NCBI GenBank assembly: GCA_034401795.1
Contig: CM067369.1
Coordinates: forward strand, 134,619,731 to 134,683,730
Length of the DNA stretch: 64,000 bases
Direction of reading: 5' to 3'
From: Chaetoderma sp. LZ-2023a
Taxonomy: Eukaryota > Mollusca > Caudofoveata > Chaetodermatida > Chaetodermatidae
Part shown: positions 10,936 to 23,365 of the stretch, in pieces
How the letters are laid out: every line of letters begins with the position of its first letter
Numbering within the stretch: the stretch's first letter is position 1
Notes under the pieces: model-generated
What the model saw: the letters and a program-made list of their open reading frames with translations, nothing else
Told to the model about the DNA's origin: nothing
The model's database searches: none
Made by a program: the position numbers and the translations under genes

Positions 10936-11066
10936 TCCACAGCTCAGTTGGAGTCATTGCTAAGATGGCTGCTGTCTCAGGAGGTTTACGGGTTTGTCAT
11001 ACGTTCGTTTAACGTGGTGATTTATGACTAAAATCAGCGAGTGAATGGGTTTGTCGTATTTCCTAA

Positions 11067-12189
11067 ACAAGGAAAGTATGCGCCTTCAGTAGGTGCCATT
11101 GGTTTTTTGCTGGTTAGAGTTTTCATGACGAGATACCGTTTGCAAAAATTCTAATCGTGGTTGCCGATCTGAATGGTGACCTCCCTTTCTTTATTATAGC
11201 GAACGCAGTGAGCGATGGCTTTGCGCGAAGCCGATCGCGAACGAAGTGAGCATATATAGATAACATGTACGTACGTGTATAATGGTATAATGGGTAAAAA
11301 TCAACTAAAAATGAGACAGGGAACCAGGCTAAACATATACCATGCGACTGAGAAAGCTTCGTTTCCGGTCAAAAGATATTTTGATTCCGGTTTATGATAT
11401 AGCTTTTGTGGTTTCTTTTCAGGGCCCCCCCCCCCACCCCCATTGCATTATGGGATATGGTCCTTCGTTACAAGTATGTTCCTCTACGTTTGTTTAGGGC
11501 AACCTAATCTGTCTATTTTCAGTGTCTAAATGTGTTATATTGCTATCGCGACAGTGCGTATTCAGCGTATACTGACATCATAATAAAACAAGATTTTCAC
11601 TGGGAGGGAATGTGCATTACTGCATTCATGTATTCACTCGCAGACATGCATTAAACAACGCATTCCGTTGTATATGTCTCGGTAAACATAAGTTTAAATT
11701 CCTAGCGAACAATATTTATCTTTGACGCCATTGTTGCTATGGACGTTGTTGTATGTAATTCCCTCAACTTCGAGGAGCAACGCAACACACGGCGCTACAA
11801 ATTTTATAACGTCATTGGACTGGTTCAATTAAATCATGTACGACAAAGCTGCAGCATTGATGGTGGCTATCGCTAGCAATAGGCCTAAGCGGTGTTGTGA
11901 ATATGATTGAATCGGATTGTCCAAGATGCCATTAAACGTGATGAGAAATTAGCCCAAGTGTACTATTACATAAACTTCAAAGCATACGTATTTAGGAGGT
12001 TTCGACCCTAGACAATATTTAGACAATAAATGCTGTCTGCATTCGCTTGTAGGCAACGCCTATTTTCATATTATATAGTAGTAGTTTATTGACCCCTGTG
12101 TTCTAAGTGATGTCGAGCGAAATTTTACCTACGAAATTTGGTACCTCGAGTAACCAGTTTCAGTCATTTGATTTCGCGCTGTAAAATGA
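11067..12189. other. No gene seen
   Basis: About 1.1 kb without a supported gene. It contains a GCGAACGCAGTGAGCGATGG / GCGAACGAAGTGAGC pair (11201-11254), a C-tract near 11424, and ordinary mixed sequence. Confidence 0.5.
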
Positions 12190-13530
12190 TACACACCAAC
12201 GACTCCAAACAAAACTGAGAAGCTATGGTATTGGCGAAAATTTAGTAAAATGGATAGGGAACTACTTAAGCAACAGGAGCCAGAGAGTTAGAATTAATGA
12301 TGCATCATCGGACTGGATTGAGGTGACCAGCGGCGTGCCACAAGGAAGTGTTCTAGGACCTATACTTTTTCTGATATATATAAATGACCTACCTGATCGA
12401 TTAACCTGCCACTGCAAAATATTTGCAGATGATACAAAGATGTACGGCAACCCAGCTACCAGTCAGATTCAGGAAAACATAAATAAAGTATGTAAATGGT
12501 CGCAGACATGGCAACTATCTTTCAACACAGACAAAACGCATGTCATGCACTTCGGCAGAAATAACCCTCAAACCAAATACTATATGACAGATACACCTGA
12601 TCCACATCCTGTATCAACATCAGGTGTAGAAAAAGATTTGGGGGTTCATGTCGACAGAAACCTCTATTTTGACATACATATAGGGAACATTGTATCCAAG
12701 GCAAACAGTACAATAGGACTAATCAAGAGAACATTTACCAACATTGATCAATCTACTTTCACGCTACTATACAAATCACTTGTGCGACCCATTCTTGAAT
12801 ACTGCAACTCAGCATGGTCTCCAAGACTGAAAAGGCAATCGCAGCTATTAGAAAGAGTACAACGCAGAGCAACAAAACTTGTCCCACAAATCAGAGAGTA
12901 TAGCTACACAGAAAGACTTGAAGCCCTAATTTTAATGTCACTGAAATATAGACGGTTTCGTGGAGATTTGATTGAAACATTCAAACTCATCAAAGATCTA
13001 TATAATATTGATAAGAACTACTTTTTCGAACTGTCCAATGTAACGACCAGAGGTCATATGCTCAAGCTCAACATAAAACGTAGCAGCAAAGATATTCGGA
13101 AGCACTCCTTCGCAAATAGAGTGGCACCACATTGGAATTCACTGCCAACAACAATAGTCGAAGCAACCACAGTCGAAATATTCAAGGGCAAACTAGACAT
13201 CTTTTTCAAAGAAAGAATATTTGAATTCTACTGAACACAATTAATTGTGGTGTGGCTTTGGACGTTCACGTTGCTGTTACACATATTATCAGACATATGC
13301 TTATACAACATATGTGAGCCGTCAATTCCCAAAGTCATAATACAATTATTACATCACAGTGGACTAATCTTGAAACAGCCTGTGCATCTACATGAACATG
13401 CACACATGAAGATAGCTACACGTGTTGTATCCAGACCAGGGTTGCCTGCCCTACCAGTTTAGCACTGAGGCAATAACAAGGCAATGGCTTATGCCTTGTA
13501 AGTTGATGATGATGATCATGATGATGATCT
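12190..13530 (+). mobile_element. CR1/L2-like LINE, 5'-truncated
   Basis: One continuous frame encodes the C-terminal half of a non-LTR reverse transcriptase. It enters within the palm (LQTKLRSYGIGENLVKWIGN), continues with TSGVPQGSVLGPILF, IYINDLP and FADDTKMYG (both catalytic Asp present), then thumb motifs and the typical C-terminal RRATKLVPQ, LKYRRFRGDLIE, KHSFANRVAPHWNSLP, and stops at 13232-13234. A 3' untranslated part of about 300 bp ends in a GAT-rich tail (TTGATGATGATGATCATGATG), as in CR1/L2-type LINEs. The 5' truncation fits incomplete target-primed reverse transcription. Not autonomous. Confidence 0.93.
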
Positions 13531-13715
13531 TATTCAGATTACATTTGTATTCATTTATATTATTTAACACAATTTTGATGGTGCTGAAATATACGATGAC
13601 CAATAAAGTTAATACTCACATGTGGCGGTTCGTCAAACAGATGAGAAACATCTATATAGATTTTGTAGAGAGCGCGCCTAGACGGGTTACATGGCAAGGG
13701 AGACAATCTCCATGA

Positions 13716-13828
13716 CATAGGCACTTTTAGCGTGACGTCGTACCCTCTCCTATTTATATATAAATTTCATATTTACATATACATAGAGCGTAGTATACGA
13801 GTACGACGTCACGCTGAAGGTGCCTATG
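13716..13828. repeat. 28-bp inverted repeat around a 57-bp loop
   Basis: CATAGGCACTTTTAGCGTGACGTCGTAC (shown in the + sense at 13716-13743) recurs inverted at 13801-13828 with two mismatches. The interior is A/T-rich (TATTTATATATAAATTTC). It could be a tiny MITE; no target duplication was confirmed. Confidence 0.75.
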
Positions 13829-14489
13829 GTATTGCCCAATTGGAATTGTTTTTGTTTATAAAAACTAATGCCTTAAAATGATATCACCAGTTTTCGTCGA
13901 TCTAAGTTCTAAGGTTTACTGTAACTATGGGATTTCGGATTGCCAGGCAATCCGGTTAAACATTTTTAATCATTGGTTTTTTTCCGTTTCTGTCTTAGCT
14001 TTAGTTTCAGCAACAGCAAAATCGTGATGTTCTATTCTTTGTAAGTTTTTGGGAAACTAAATTAGTTGGACACATAAGCACATAGTGTGTTTTTCCAGCA
14101 ATAATACTCATTGAGATACCAAAAACCAACAGAGGTCCATCGCTGTGTGACTCACAGAACGTGTTATTATAATTACACATTTTTCAAATGACGCGTGAAT
14201 AATTGCGCGTAGTAATGCGTGGTTAATATTTGCGCATTTGTCAAATGATGTGTAAATTGTTACGCATTAATCATACGCATTGTATTGTTAACTGTATTTA
14301 TTGTCCATCATGACGCGTGGTCATAGTAATATTCTTTGTTTATGTGTATATGGATTAAATCCATGTACACGCTTTTATTAAGTATATGCATCATATGTTA
14401 TGATGCAAACCCATCTACGTATAGTGAAATTCAGTTTAGGTTAGTATAGGATAGCCCAGATATATTAATTCTACATAGGTCAGTTCAGA
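13829..14489. other. No gene seen
   Basis: Non-coding. Near 14170-14290 there are repeated TGCGCG/ACGCATT words (TGACGCGTGAATAATTGCGC, GTGTAAATTGTTACGCATTA). No recognised feature. Confidence 0.45.
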
Positions 14490-14506
14490 TATTTTATATT
14501 ATAATC

Positions 14507-15340
14507 GTGGTAGTGGAAATTAGGCTAAAACAAAGAGACAAATTGCTAATAATGGGAACATACAGAAGTCCAAACTCAAATGAAATAAATGATAACAGAT
14601 TACTGGATACAATTAAAAGATCTGTTCAAAGCAAGCATTCACATTTACTACTGATAGGTGACTATAATTATCCTGAAATTGCCTGGGAGATAGAACCACA
14701 AATTAGTAAACCATCAATAAGAGCATCTAAATTTCTTGAAGCAGTATCTGACGCTTTTCTCTACCAACATGTTACCATTCCGACCCGTTATCGTCCAAAT
14801 AACGAACCTAGTACTTTAGATTTAGTCTTCACAAATGAACAATATATGTTTGAAAATATTTCTACTTTTCCTGGCTTGGGAAAAAGTGACCATATCTGTT
14901 TTACTTTTGATTTGATATGCTACACCAAAATAACTCAAAGTAAGGTTACAAAATTCTTATATGACAAAGGAGATTATGAAGGGTTATGTAGGGAATTGGA
15001 CCAGAATTGGGAGACACAATTTGAAGGACTGTCACTGGATCAATGCTGGGTGAAGTTAAAAGAGAGTATAAGTCAAGCAATGCCAATATATATACCGCAC
15101 AAAAAAATAATTCCCTCAAACAAACATAGACCACCATGGCTAAATAGACAATTACTTAGGTTAATAAGAAAAAAAGAAAAGTACTGGAAAACATATTTGG
15201 GCACACAAGATACACATCATTATAACAAATATGCGCGTGTGAGAAATCAAGTAAAAGCACAATGTAAAAAGTCAGTCAGGCTCTTTGAAAGAAACATCGC
15301 GACTAACATTAAAAAGAACCCTAAATCATTTTGTCAATAA
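14507..15340 (+). pseudogene. LINE ORF2, endonuclease C-terminal half and linker
   Basis: Contains MGTYRSPNSNE, LLLIGDYNYPEIAW (metal-binding Asp of the APE fold), TLDLVFTN and GKSDHICFTF (the SDH catalytic triad end). A linker rich in Lys and Arg follows (PPWLNRQLLRLIRKKEKYWK). The N-terminal part with the catalytic Asn/Glu is absent, because the element begins inside the domain. The reading frame is lost near 15290-15340, where the next frame picks up with MKETSRLTLKRTLNHFVNNK. Confidence 0.88.
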
Positions 15341-17097
15341 TAAACTAAAAACAAAAGAAAGTGTGGGAGATCTTGAAGACATAAATGGTAACCTTACTGT
15401 AACAGACCAAGATAAAGCAGAATTATTAAATCAACTTTTTTCTAGTATATTTACCCAAGAAAATATAAATATTATTCCCATTATGAAATTTAAAACCGAA
15501 ACCAATGCATTGAGCAACATTAAAGTGAATCTGGATACTGTGAAAGAAAAACTAGGCAACTTAAAGCAAAACAAATCCCCAGGACCTGATGGTTTACATC
15601 CTCGGCTACTCAAAGAATTAAAGGATGTCATAGCAAGGCCCTTGACACTTATATACCAAAACTCATTAGACACAGGTTCAGTGCCGACAGATTGGAAATA
15701 TGCCCATGTCATACCCATACATAAGAAGGGGTCAAAAAGACAACCAAATAACTATAGACCGGTTAGCCTTACTTCCATTTCCTGTAAGGTACTGGAGAGC
15801 ATTGTGAGGGACAAGGTAGTAGCCCACATGATAAATAACAGTTTTTTTTACTGAATATCAACATGGTTTCATGGCTGGGCGATCTACAGTTACACAATTA
15901 TTAGAAGTGTTAGAGACCTGGACGACTGCTCTAGACAGGGGTGAAGATATAGATGTCCTGTATCTTGATTTCATGAAAGCATTTGACACAGTGCCTCATG
16001 AACGCCTTCTAAGTAAATTAAGCCAATACAAAATTTCAGGTAATCTACTAAACTGGCTAAGATCCTTTTTAACAAATCGCCAACAGAGGGTTGTAGTAAA
16101 TGGAGCCTTTTCGTCATGGACACCTGTTTTGAGTGGAGTTCCACAGGGCAGCGTACTCGGTCCAGTACTTTTCACTATTTTTATCAATGACATGCCATCT
16201 GTGATTGTATCTGACATTTCTTTATTTGCGGATGATACTAAAGCTTATAGAACCATAACACATGCAGATGATTGTAAAGAACTACAACAAGACCTTAACT
16301 CACTGCAGCAGTGGTCAGAAACATGGCAGGTCCGATTTAATCCTCAAAAATGTTCTGTAATGCACATAGGCCATAATCACTTTAATACTTCCTATCAAAT
16401 GATAGATAATGGGAAAACCCTAAAATTACATGACGAAAATATAATCAATGACCTGGGCGTGTCAATAGATACAAAACTAACATTTGAGAGCCATATAGAG
16501 AAGATAACTTCCAAGGCTAATAAAATGACAGGCATAATATGGCGTACATTCCAATATATAGATGAAGACCTGTTCATGAAACTTTATCCAACATTAATAC
16601 GCTCTCACCTGGAGTATGCTGCCCCTGTATGGTCACCAAACACATGGAAACAAGCAGAAAAACTTGAAAAAATTCAGAGACGAGCTACGAAAATGGTGCC
16701 CAAATTAAAAAATCTAAATTACCAGGCAAGGTTAGAATATTTAGAACTACCAAGTCTAGTATACAGAAGAATAAGAGGGGATCTTATAAATGTCTATAAG
16801 TACATGCATAACCTGTATACTGTGGACTCTAGAAAACTTCTAATTATCCGTCCAAGAAAGAGAACTAGAGGTAATAAATTTACATTACTAAAACCAAGAG
16901 CAAATACATTCCTTAGACAAAGCTTTTTCTCTAACCGTGTCATAGACTGGTGGAACTCCCTGACGCCTGAAGTTGTTGAAGCTCCATCTCTAAATAGTTT
17001 TAAAACCAGACTAGATAAACTATTTATTCAACATCATGTATACTATAATTACAGAGCTCTAGATAAACCATGTAATCCAAAAATGACTATTAGATAA
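15285..17097 (+). pseudogene. LINE ORF2, reverse transcriptase
   Basis: First segment: LGNLKQNKSPGPDGLHPRLL, DWKYAHVIPIHKKGSK, NNYRPVSLTSISCKVLES. Then, in another frame, HGFMAGRSTVTQLLEVLETW, DVLYLDFMKAFDTVPHERLL, SGVPQGSVLGPVLF, LFADDTKAYR, and the C-terminal RRATKMVPK, YRRIRGDLINVYKY and FFSNRVIDWWNSLTPEVVEA. The change of frame near 15850 falls at a run of eight T; nine T would keep NNS-FFF-TEYQHGF open, so a single-base homopolymer change explains it. Both catalytic Asp of FADD are present, and this element is less decayed than the one at 5800-8540. Confidence 0.9.
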
Positions 17098-17185
17098 TGT
17101 AGCTCATCACCAAATTTATTGAATTAGCTGATAATAGGATACAATGTCCTAAAAAGCTGTACATGTTATGATTATGATTATATTA

Positions 17186-18471
17186 GGCCAACATATTATA
17201 TACTGCCATACCTAGGTATTTCGTTTATGAAACGTGTAACAATTACATGTTAAAATGATGCATTATTACTCTATGCATATTTATAATGTGCAGTACTCTA
17301 TAATGCAGAAGTCCTGCATATGACAGCATATTTATAATATGCATTTAGCAAAGACTGCATAAATCGTGCAGATGTATTCCTTGCGCTTACCATTTCATAA
17401 TGCGCGAAGTAATTGACGTGTTAGTCATAGCGCAAATTCATGTTTCTTCTGCTGTGTTATCCTTTCCGTTTTAGGTTCATTCAGATATCTTTATTGTGAT
17501 AGGGATAGTGGTTTTCCGGATTTCCAAAATTTGTAAATTCTGATCGTTCCATTATATAAGAGATATAATCTTATATCATAAATCTTAAGGTTAAAGATGA
17601 TCACTAAATTACAACTTTATGCAACATTTAGAAGTTTTCCTTGAATCTCACATTATATTTTAATCTCAGATAACACTTCATTAAATTCATGTGAAATTAT
17701 TTTTATTACTTCCATTTATCAATTAGGCAATTCCGACGATTTTTCTGCTGTGCTGGGAAAACCACTGTCCTTAGTTTTAGTTAGGGATGCTATGCTGTTT
17801 TAAAATCTATAATGATGACTTCTCGTCCGGCGGCCATCAGTCTATCCATCTGTTTTAGCGTCTTGTTCCATCGGGATAGATTTGCATCTACAATGGCCAA
17901 ATTTTTTGTTCTCTCTTTAGATACATAGATTAGAACATTAACTTAGATAACAGTTAATTCTGGTTGATTCTAATTTTTTCAAAGTTAGCAGTTGAGCGTC
18001 AATGGCCATACAATATTATAAGTTGGTTTTTAATTAATATTTTTTTTGTTTTCAAAAAAATAAATGTTTAATTTTAATTTGGGGTAATTGAGGCTTCCAG
18101 ATCTTTAGAAATAGGAAGCCTCATTTTAAGAACGGGGAGGAATGTGGAACTGGCAGTATCCTGCAATCCTGGAATTCCCGTTTCGCGGCTGCCGGGCTAG
18201 CTGATTCCTGCCGTTTCTACGGATGCCCGGCAGTCGTACCTTGGAACTTGAACAGGGCATATCTGCCGCCGGTTCCACAGGCCGATTCGAGACCTCTGTT
18301 GAGTGAGTAACCTTTTATATGTAGCTATGTTACTACATTTGTATGGTAGATTGAGTTAAACAAATGTCGCGATCATGGGAAAGTGCAAATATTCTTTTAT
18401 AGGGCAATGTAATGATAAGTATAAAAGAGTGGATAGCACCAGATTTTGTAGGCTGTTGGGAGGGTGACTGG
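17186..18471. other. No gene seen
   Basis: A/T-rich, without supported coding sequence. A weak inverted pair, GGATAGTGGTTTTCC near 17503 and GGAAAACCACTGTCC near 17756, hints at a small decayed foldback element. 18130-18300 is a GC-richer patch (GCCGGGCTAGCTGATTCC) without a recognised identity. Confidence 0.45.
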
Positions 18472-19564
18472 TAGAGCTGGGCGGTCTGACGGTAGTACCG
18501 CGAGGACCGCGGTATACCGTGAACCGATACTGTGACCGTTGACATTTCCAAATACCGTGAATACCGTCCATAATGTTTGAGCGATATTTGAGAAATATAT
18601 TCATAATATCTGTCTCGACCAAGGGTAAATTTTTTACGTGCTGTTCAAAAACAAAGCAATCTCGCAAATACGTATCTGATTGGTTGTTCATGAACTAGAC
18701 CGTGGGAAAATACATTACTATCCTGAATTTATCAATGAAAATTTACTAAAATGTAGTATTTGCCATTTTGATCACGTGCTAATTTATTAACAACGAGCAG
18801 CGTTGAAGTCGTTATTTTTTATTTTTCTGGCTTGTTTTAAGAAATTTCTTTAAGGATTAAATCCAGTTTAAGTAACGACACCTAAAAATTATAGTGTTTT
18901 AGTTTTTGTAATTCATTTTTCAACTGGCTACACGGCGGAACTTCGCGGAAATAGCTTTTTACACGCATTGTTCACGTGAAGCATGGCGAGTAACGAGTCT
19001 GCACATCGGGTACTCGGTAATTATCAGAAGCTTTGGAATCGGCTATATTCAATGTCGTGTTATATGTATGTGTATAGGCCTGTTTTCGCGAGTAACAGAA
19101 TATACGACTCCAACAGAAATAAAAGAGTACAACACTTGCCCCGTTTAAATACTCACAGATTTTGTCTGGCCTCAAAGCGCTCGACTGCCAAAATAAAATT
19201 TACCGTTTGCTGGTCGCACGCATTAATAGTAAGAACAATCCAGATTGAAAATAGTGCACCCCAATGTCTCAAACAGCGGGTTATAGTTAGCGAGTCGACC
19301 CACCCTTTGAGCGATATTCCCGTGAATGATATTACGTCAATAAAAATAGTGACCTAATAAAATCGTGACACTAAACAGTCACAATAGCCATGTTTTTCTT
19401 CTCTAAATCAGGAAGCCGATTTATTTATTTTACCTATATTTACCATTGATTGGAGATGGAAGTGAAAAGGAAATGGAAAAAAATTGTTCTAATTTCGTGG
19501 CATGCCTCAAGCTCAGATGACGGTACCGATACCATCATGTAAATATCAATACCGCCCAACTCTA
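18472..19564. mobile_element. hAT-like non-autonomous element
   Basis: Terminal inverted repeats TAGAGCTGGGCGGT (left) and ACCGCCCAACTCTA (right), with more ragged CGGTATACCG/CGGTACCG sequence inside. The flanks GTGACTGG (18464-18471) and GAGACTGG (19565-19572) form an 8-bp target duplication with one mismatch, as expected for hAT. The 1.1-kb interior has no transposase. An open frame of 124 codons at 18983-19357 shows no domain I recognise. Related left ends occur at 34478 and 51525. Confidence 0.82.
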
Positions 19565-19572
19565 GAGACTGG

Positions 19573-20019
19573 TGTGGGTGAAAATAAAAATAATTATTGA
19601 ACAATTAAATTTTATTTTAAATGGCCAAAAAACAAACTTTATTTTGTATATTCATAAATAATCATATTTACATAAGAAAAAAATTTGTTGGGTTTGACAA
19701 GATATAAAACTGAGGCAGCAACTGCTTCCGGTAAAATTAATTTCAATGTATTTAAGTTTTGTACGGTTGCCTTAAAAATGTGTGAATTAATCACTGAAAG
19801 GGTTAATTAAAATTTTCTTAAAGTTTGACACAAATTAAAACTTATTCTATTGAATATTTTGAAATTAATTTGACTGGAAGTCATCACCATCTCGGGAAGC
19901 AACTGCTTCAAATCAAATTAATTTCAAAATATTTAAATTATAAAATTTAGTATGGAAAAAGTATGGAAATTTATTCTGCTCAAGGTGTATGAACCCTGTA
20001 AAACACTATAAATAAAATT
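19573..20019. other. A/T-rich, no gene; one imperfect duplication
   Basis: GCAACTGCTTCCGGTAAAAT with AATTAATTTCAATGTATTTA near 19720-19755 recurs altered near 19897-19935, so two units of about 180 bp are visible. No coding signal. Confidence 0.5.
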
Positions 20020-20261
20020 ATCTATAATGTGTTCAATGTCTACAACATTTTAATATGTACGGCAATACTTCTATGATGCTTTTTTCACCATACGAAGAAA
20101 GCTGTAAAATTAAATAAAAGAAAGAAATGCTAGTTACCACTTTTCGTAGATAAAATTGATTTGCAGAGCGCAGGCTAAAAAGCTTCTATGTTCCGTTTTG
20201 TGCTAAGGCTGCTTTGATAGTTAAATTTTATTTCTTTGTTTGCCCAGTATGTATCCAATCT
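20020..20261 (-). pseudogene. CR1-like LINE, 3' end (left of the DIRS insertion)
   Basis: The minus strand from 20261 reads RLDTYWANKEIKFNYQ, then SSLSTKRNIEAF and a stop at 20174-20176. This is the usual extreme C-terminus of CR1-like reverse transcriptases (LDxYWANxxIKF). The rest is its 3' untranslated part; the left limit is approximate. It continues the segment at 27393-27695, with the DIRS element 20262-27392 inserted between them. Confidence 0.85.
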
Positions 20262-20430
20262 TTCTCCTTCGATCAATACTCACCATTCTGTTACTTCTGA
20301 TATACAGCTGGCCTTGACAGCGGCTCTAGGATTATAGACTTAGAAAGCTTTACTGACTCTTGGGAACCGGGTACTCGGCTCCCAACTGCCGAGTACCCGT
20401 TTACCATAGAGCTCATTCTTGTTTGCATAG
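20262..20430. repeat. DIRS element 1, left inverted terminal repeat
   Basis: Inverted match to about 27195-27392. It contains a strong hairpin, CGGGTACTCGG with CCGAGTACCCG around a 10-nt loop (about 20368-20400), which also occurs in element 2 and, in altered form, in the relic at 41758. Confidence 0.9.
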
Positions 20431-21369
20431 CAACAAGTGCAATACATGCTTTCTGCATTGAGGATTTTAGTGTTTTTTTGTGAAAGAAAATCTAAGTCTT
20501 TAATCTGTAGTGATAGTTTGTGTGTTCTTGAAAAGGTTTTAATTAAAGGATACTATGGAGAATACCGCCGAAGATAACCAGGTTGTATCATTCTTTATTA
20601 TCCATAGTTAAAAGACTTAGGTCTCTAAATTTCGCTGTGTCGCATGTTCCAATTTCTGACCCCATAGAATCTGGGACGTGTGCTAACAATGATATATGCC
20701 AGACGATCGCCTTCTTTAACCCCCAACAGGCGATCGGCAGATATGAAAATAGGTGTTATGCTACGGTATTTCTAACACGAATATCAGCTGACGTCGTTCT
20801 CCGTAGGATCTGAGCGGGTGACGTCACACCCGGTCGCTCCGATGTTTATGTGAAGAAGAAATTTTTTCATTAATTCGCGCATCTTGTTCTGGGTGCTGCG
20901 TACTAAAAATGGTACCGGAAACTTTAGAATGATCAAGTTTACGTGCTATCACGATCGGTTTGCAATGATCGGTGGTTTCAAAATTCTTGAGTAGATGCGT
21001 GGTCTGCGGTTTTACCGTGTGATACAGCAGTTTGTTATACATTTTGTTGTTTTCTTCACATATCGTGCTGCTTTCGTTAGGAGTATAATTTATATTGATT
21101 AGTAAATATACCCCGAATGCTATGCAATATGATTCCTGGAGCCGTTACACATCCTGGAGGATCTATTATAGGTGTGTTTAATGCCAGCCTCGTTCTTGTC
21201 GTCATAATCAATGCGATCTTTGTTGTAACGTGGCGGGGTGGGGTGCGGGAGGGTTACAGTTAATTTATGAGTCAAATTATTTGAAAATTAATTGTCTGCC
21301 TTCCATCCGGGTCTCGTTCCGCTTGTTTATTGTAGGTTTGTGCTTATTTTATAGGCCAAGCCAGCCCCG

Positions 21370-23365
21370 CCATCATGTGATGAATGCCATAAGTTTGTCC
21401 GTGTCGTGTTCAAGGACCATGTCTGTTTTAGGTGTTCCCTTTGTAATATTGATCATAGGTGTAATGTTTGTGCAGTGTGGTCCGTTGAGATGATGGTTAA
21501 GTTCCTTGCCCAGAAGGACTTGGCTGGGTCTGACGCGGGGTCAGGCGGTCCGAGAGTAAATCGTGGAGCACCCGGTTCGGCCGGTGGGGGTGCTCCACAT
21601 CCCCAGCTGGAGGTGGCGGAGATGGCACCGCCGGCGTGGTTTGGTCCGGCTATGCAGGGTTTCTGCATAGCGTTCTGCCCACGCTGGTGTTGTCCCTGTC
21701 TGGCTCCGGCCAGACGGGTTCTGTTTCTCTGCGGCCACCTCCGGGTGGTCCAGTAGCGGTGGCCGGTCCGTCAGGTGTGGGAGCCATCCGCCAGGATGGT
21801 TCCACGGTTGACTCGTCTAGTGACGACTCTTCGGAGTCTGAAGACGAGGAGGCCAAGGAGGAGAGGTTGCTGCGGCCCGTGAAGCCGCTGGTGGAGAATA
21901 TGGAGGTTGATTCCGTCCTGGACGGAACCGGCCTCCATTTGTTTGGTTTGGCGCAAGCCAGGTCAGCGGCTCCGCCTATGGCTGAGGCCAATCTGGTACC
22001 GTGCACCGGTTCCGTGCGGCTTGGTTTGGCACCAGCCGTCACGGGAACGGGTGTGCCGGGCCGGGCGTGGTACTCACCTATCTCGCCTGGTCCGGCAGTC
22101 GGATGTGGGGTGCCATTGGCGCCCGTGTCCGGCTATGGTTCCGCGACTGCTACGGGTCCGTACAGTTTTCCGTGCGGACCTACCCCATGGACCGGAGTGT
22201 TTCATGGGGTGGCGGCGGAACCGTGTGGTACCGGAGTGCCTGGCGTGTCAGCCGTGGCTCCTTGCTGGGAGGCCGTGGCTGGCAGGCCCGTGAACACGTC
22301 AACGGGTGACGTGTTTGCGGGTGTGTCTTCATCGGAGGTAGATTGGTCAGATGCTCTGGCGTGGCTAGCCAGGGTTGACCCGTCTGTGGTTTCGGCCACG
22401 GCCGATGAAGATGCGCCCCGTCCGTCAGTTGCGTCGATCAGGACGGGGATTTTGCCCGCGGCCCGGATCCAGTCAGTGGGACTGGATCCACGGTTCATAG
22501 ATTTGTTGGAGGCTATTTATAGCAAACAACTTATGACCAAGGGTCAGCTCTCTGCGGCCTCCAGGGAGGTGCGGGCAAGATGTCGTATTCCGCGGGGGGA
22601 ATACGACAGATATGGTGTAGTCCCGTCGGTCACTGAGGATGACCGATGGGTACTGGGCGTCCAGAGTGCCGTGGCGGGTGGCCCCGGTCCGGCACTTGTG
22701 GACAAGTCTCGGGTACACCAAGAAGAAGTCCTGTCCCTATGCGATGAGGGTGTGAGGGCAGCTATGAGCGCTGTCAACCACTCGTATCGTCTCCTTCAGT
22801 CGGTGTGGGCTGAAGCGGGGGCAGGCCACCCTGTGCCACCTGTGGCGCTTTCATGTGTCAATGATGGCCTGGTGCTGTCTATGGACGCATTGGCAAGGGT
22901 GCAAGCGCGAGTGACGAAATCCAGGAGGCAAATGGTCATTGAGCATATGCGTCCGGCTACGGCAGTCAGGGAGCGTCTTCTTGGGACGCCCCTGACAGGG
23001 CCTGGCATCTTCGGTGGCCAAGCGCGGGCCATCTTAGAGGATACCGCCAGTATCGCGCAGAATCGGTTAGCGGTAAACCTGCAGCTAGAGCTAGTGCGGC
23101 AAGCGCACGCACTAGGGGCTGTGTGGAAACCGCTAACGGGACAACCTTCAAAGAAGCAGAAGAAGCATAAGGGCAAGGCAAAAGCTAGGCCTGTTGCGAC
23201 TTCTGCTTCAGCTGGGTTTTCGGAGCCGCCGCCGGCGAAGAAATCCAGGAAGGTTGTAGAGGCACCTACCCTCCCCAATGTTGCTCCTGACCGCCCTAGA
23301 GGCGGCAAGGGGAAGGGTATGGGTAAGGCCTCAAAGGGCGGACAGAAGGGGCCGAAGCGTACCTG
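21370..23365 (+). other. DIRS element 1, Gag-like region (fossil)
   Basis: Begins with a Cys-rich segment containing FKDHVCFRC and CNVCAVW. A Gly/Pro/Ser-rich stretch and an acidic patch follow (SSSDDSSESEDEEAKEE), then a conserved block (LPAARIQSVGL, GEYDRYGVVPSVTEDDRWVLG, HEEVLSLCDEGVRAAMSA-like, TPLTGPGIFGGQARAILEDT), and a basic Lys/Gly-rich tail (KKQKKHKGKAKA). The basic tail suggests nucleic-acid binding. Not intact. Confidence 0.8.

Larger units (their letters stand above)
10253..11066. mobile_element. Foldback element with long inverted arms
   Basis: Arms of about 104 bp at 10253-10356 and 10963-11066 are inverted copies of each other (TTAGGAAATATGACAAACCC, CGCCACGTTAAATGAACGTA, GTAAACCTCCTG and so on), at roughly 80-85% identity. 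The 600-bp interior has no protein-coding frame. Inside it sit a palindromic MITE (10546-10692) and a compact set of nested hairpins (10815-10935). This is consistent with a non-autonomous foldback DNA element. The target duplication was not resolved. Confidence 0.75.
14490..17185 (+). mobile_element. CR1/L2-like LINE with endonuclease and RT parts
   Basis: A longer LINE of the same superfamily as 12190-13530 but a different lineage. Order: C-terminal half of the APE endonuclease (14507-14920), a linker, the reverse transcriptase (about 15480-16330), and the C-terminal region to the stop at 17095-17097. The 3' end carries TTATGATTATGATTATATTA (about 17165-17185), a simple-repeat tail. The 5' end is missing, as the first half of the endonuclease is not seen. 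Two frame changes separate the parts. Confidence 0.93.

Noticed and set aside
13716-13828. Small inverted repeat as a microRNA precursor
   Set aside because: The loop is 57 nt and the arms 28 bp with CG-rich TGACGTC; a tiny MITE or chance palindrome is as likely without small-RNA data.
18983-19357. 124-codon plus-strand frame inside the hAT-like element
   Set aside because: No transposase or other domain is visible, and the surrounding element looks non-autonomous.
21453-23308. Several long minus-strand frames opposite the DIRS Gag and RT regions (also 29206-31460 and 56511-58597)
   Set aside because: They are GC-rich shadow frames of the plus-strand parts, with low-complexity Pro/Ser/Arg content and no domains.
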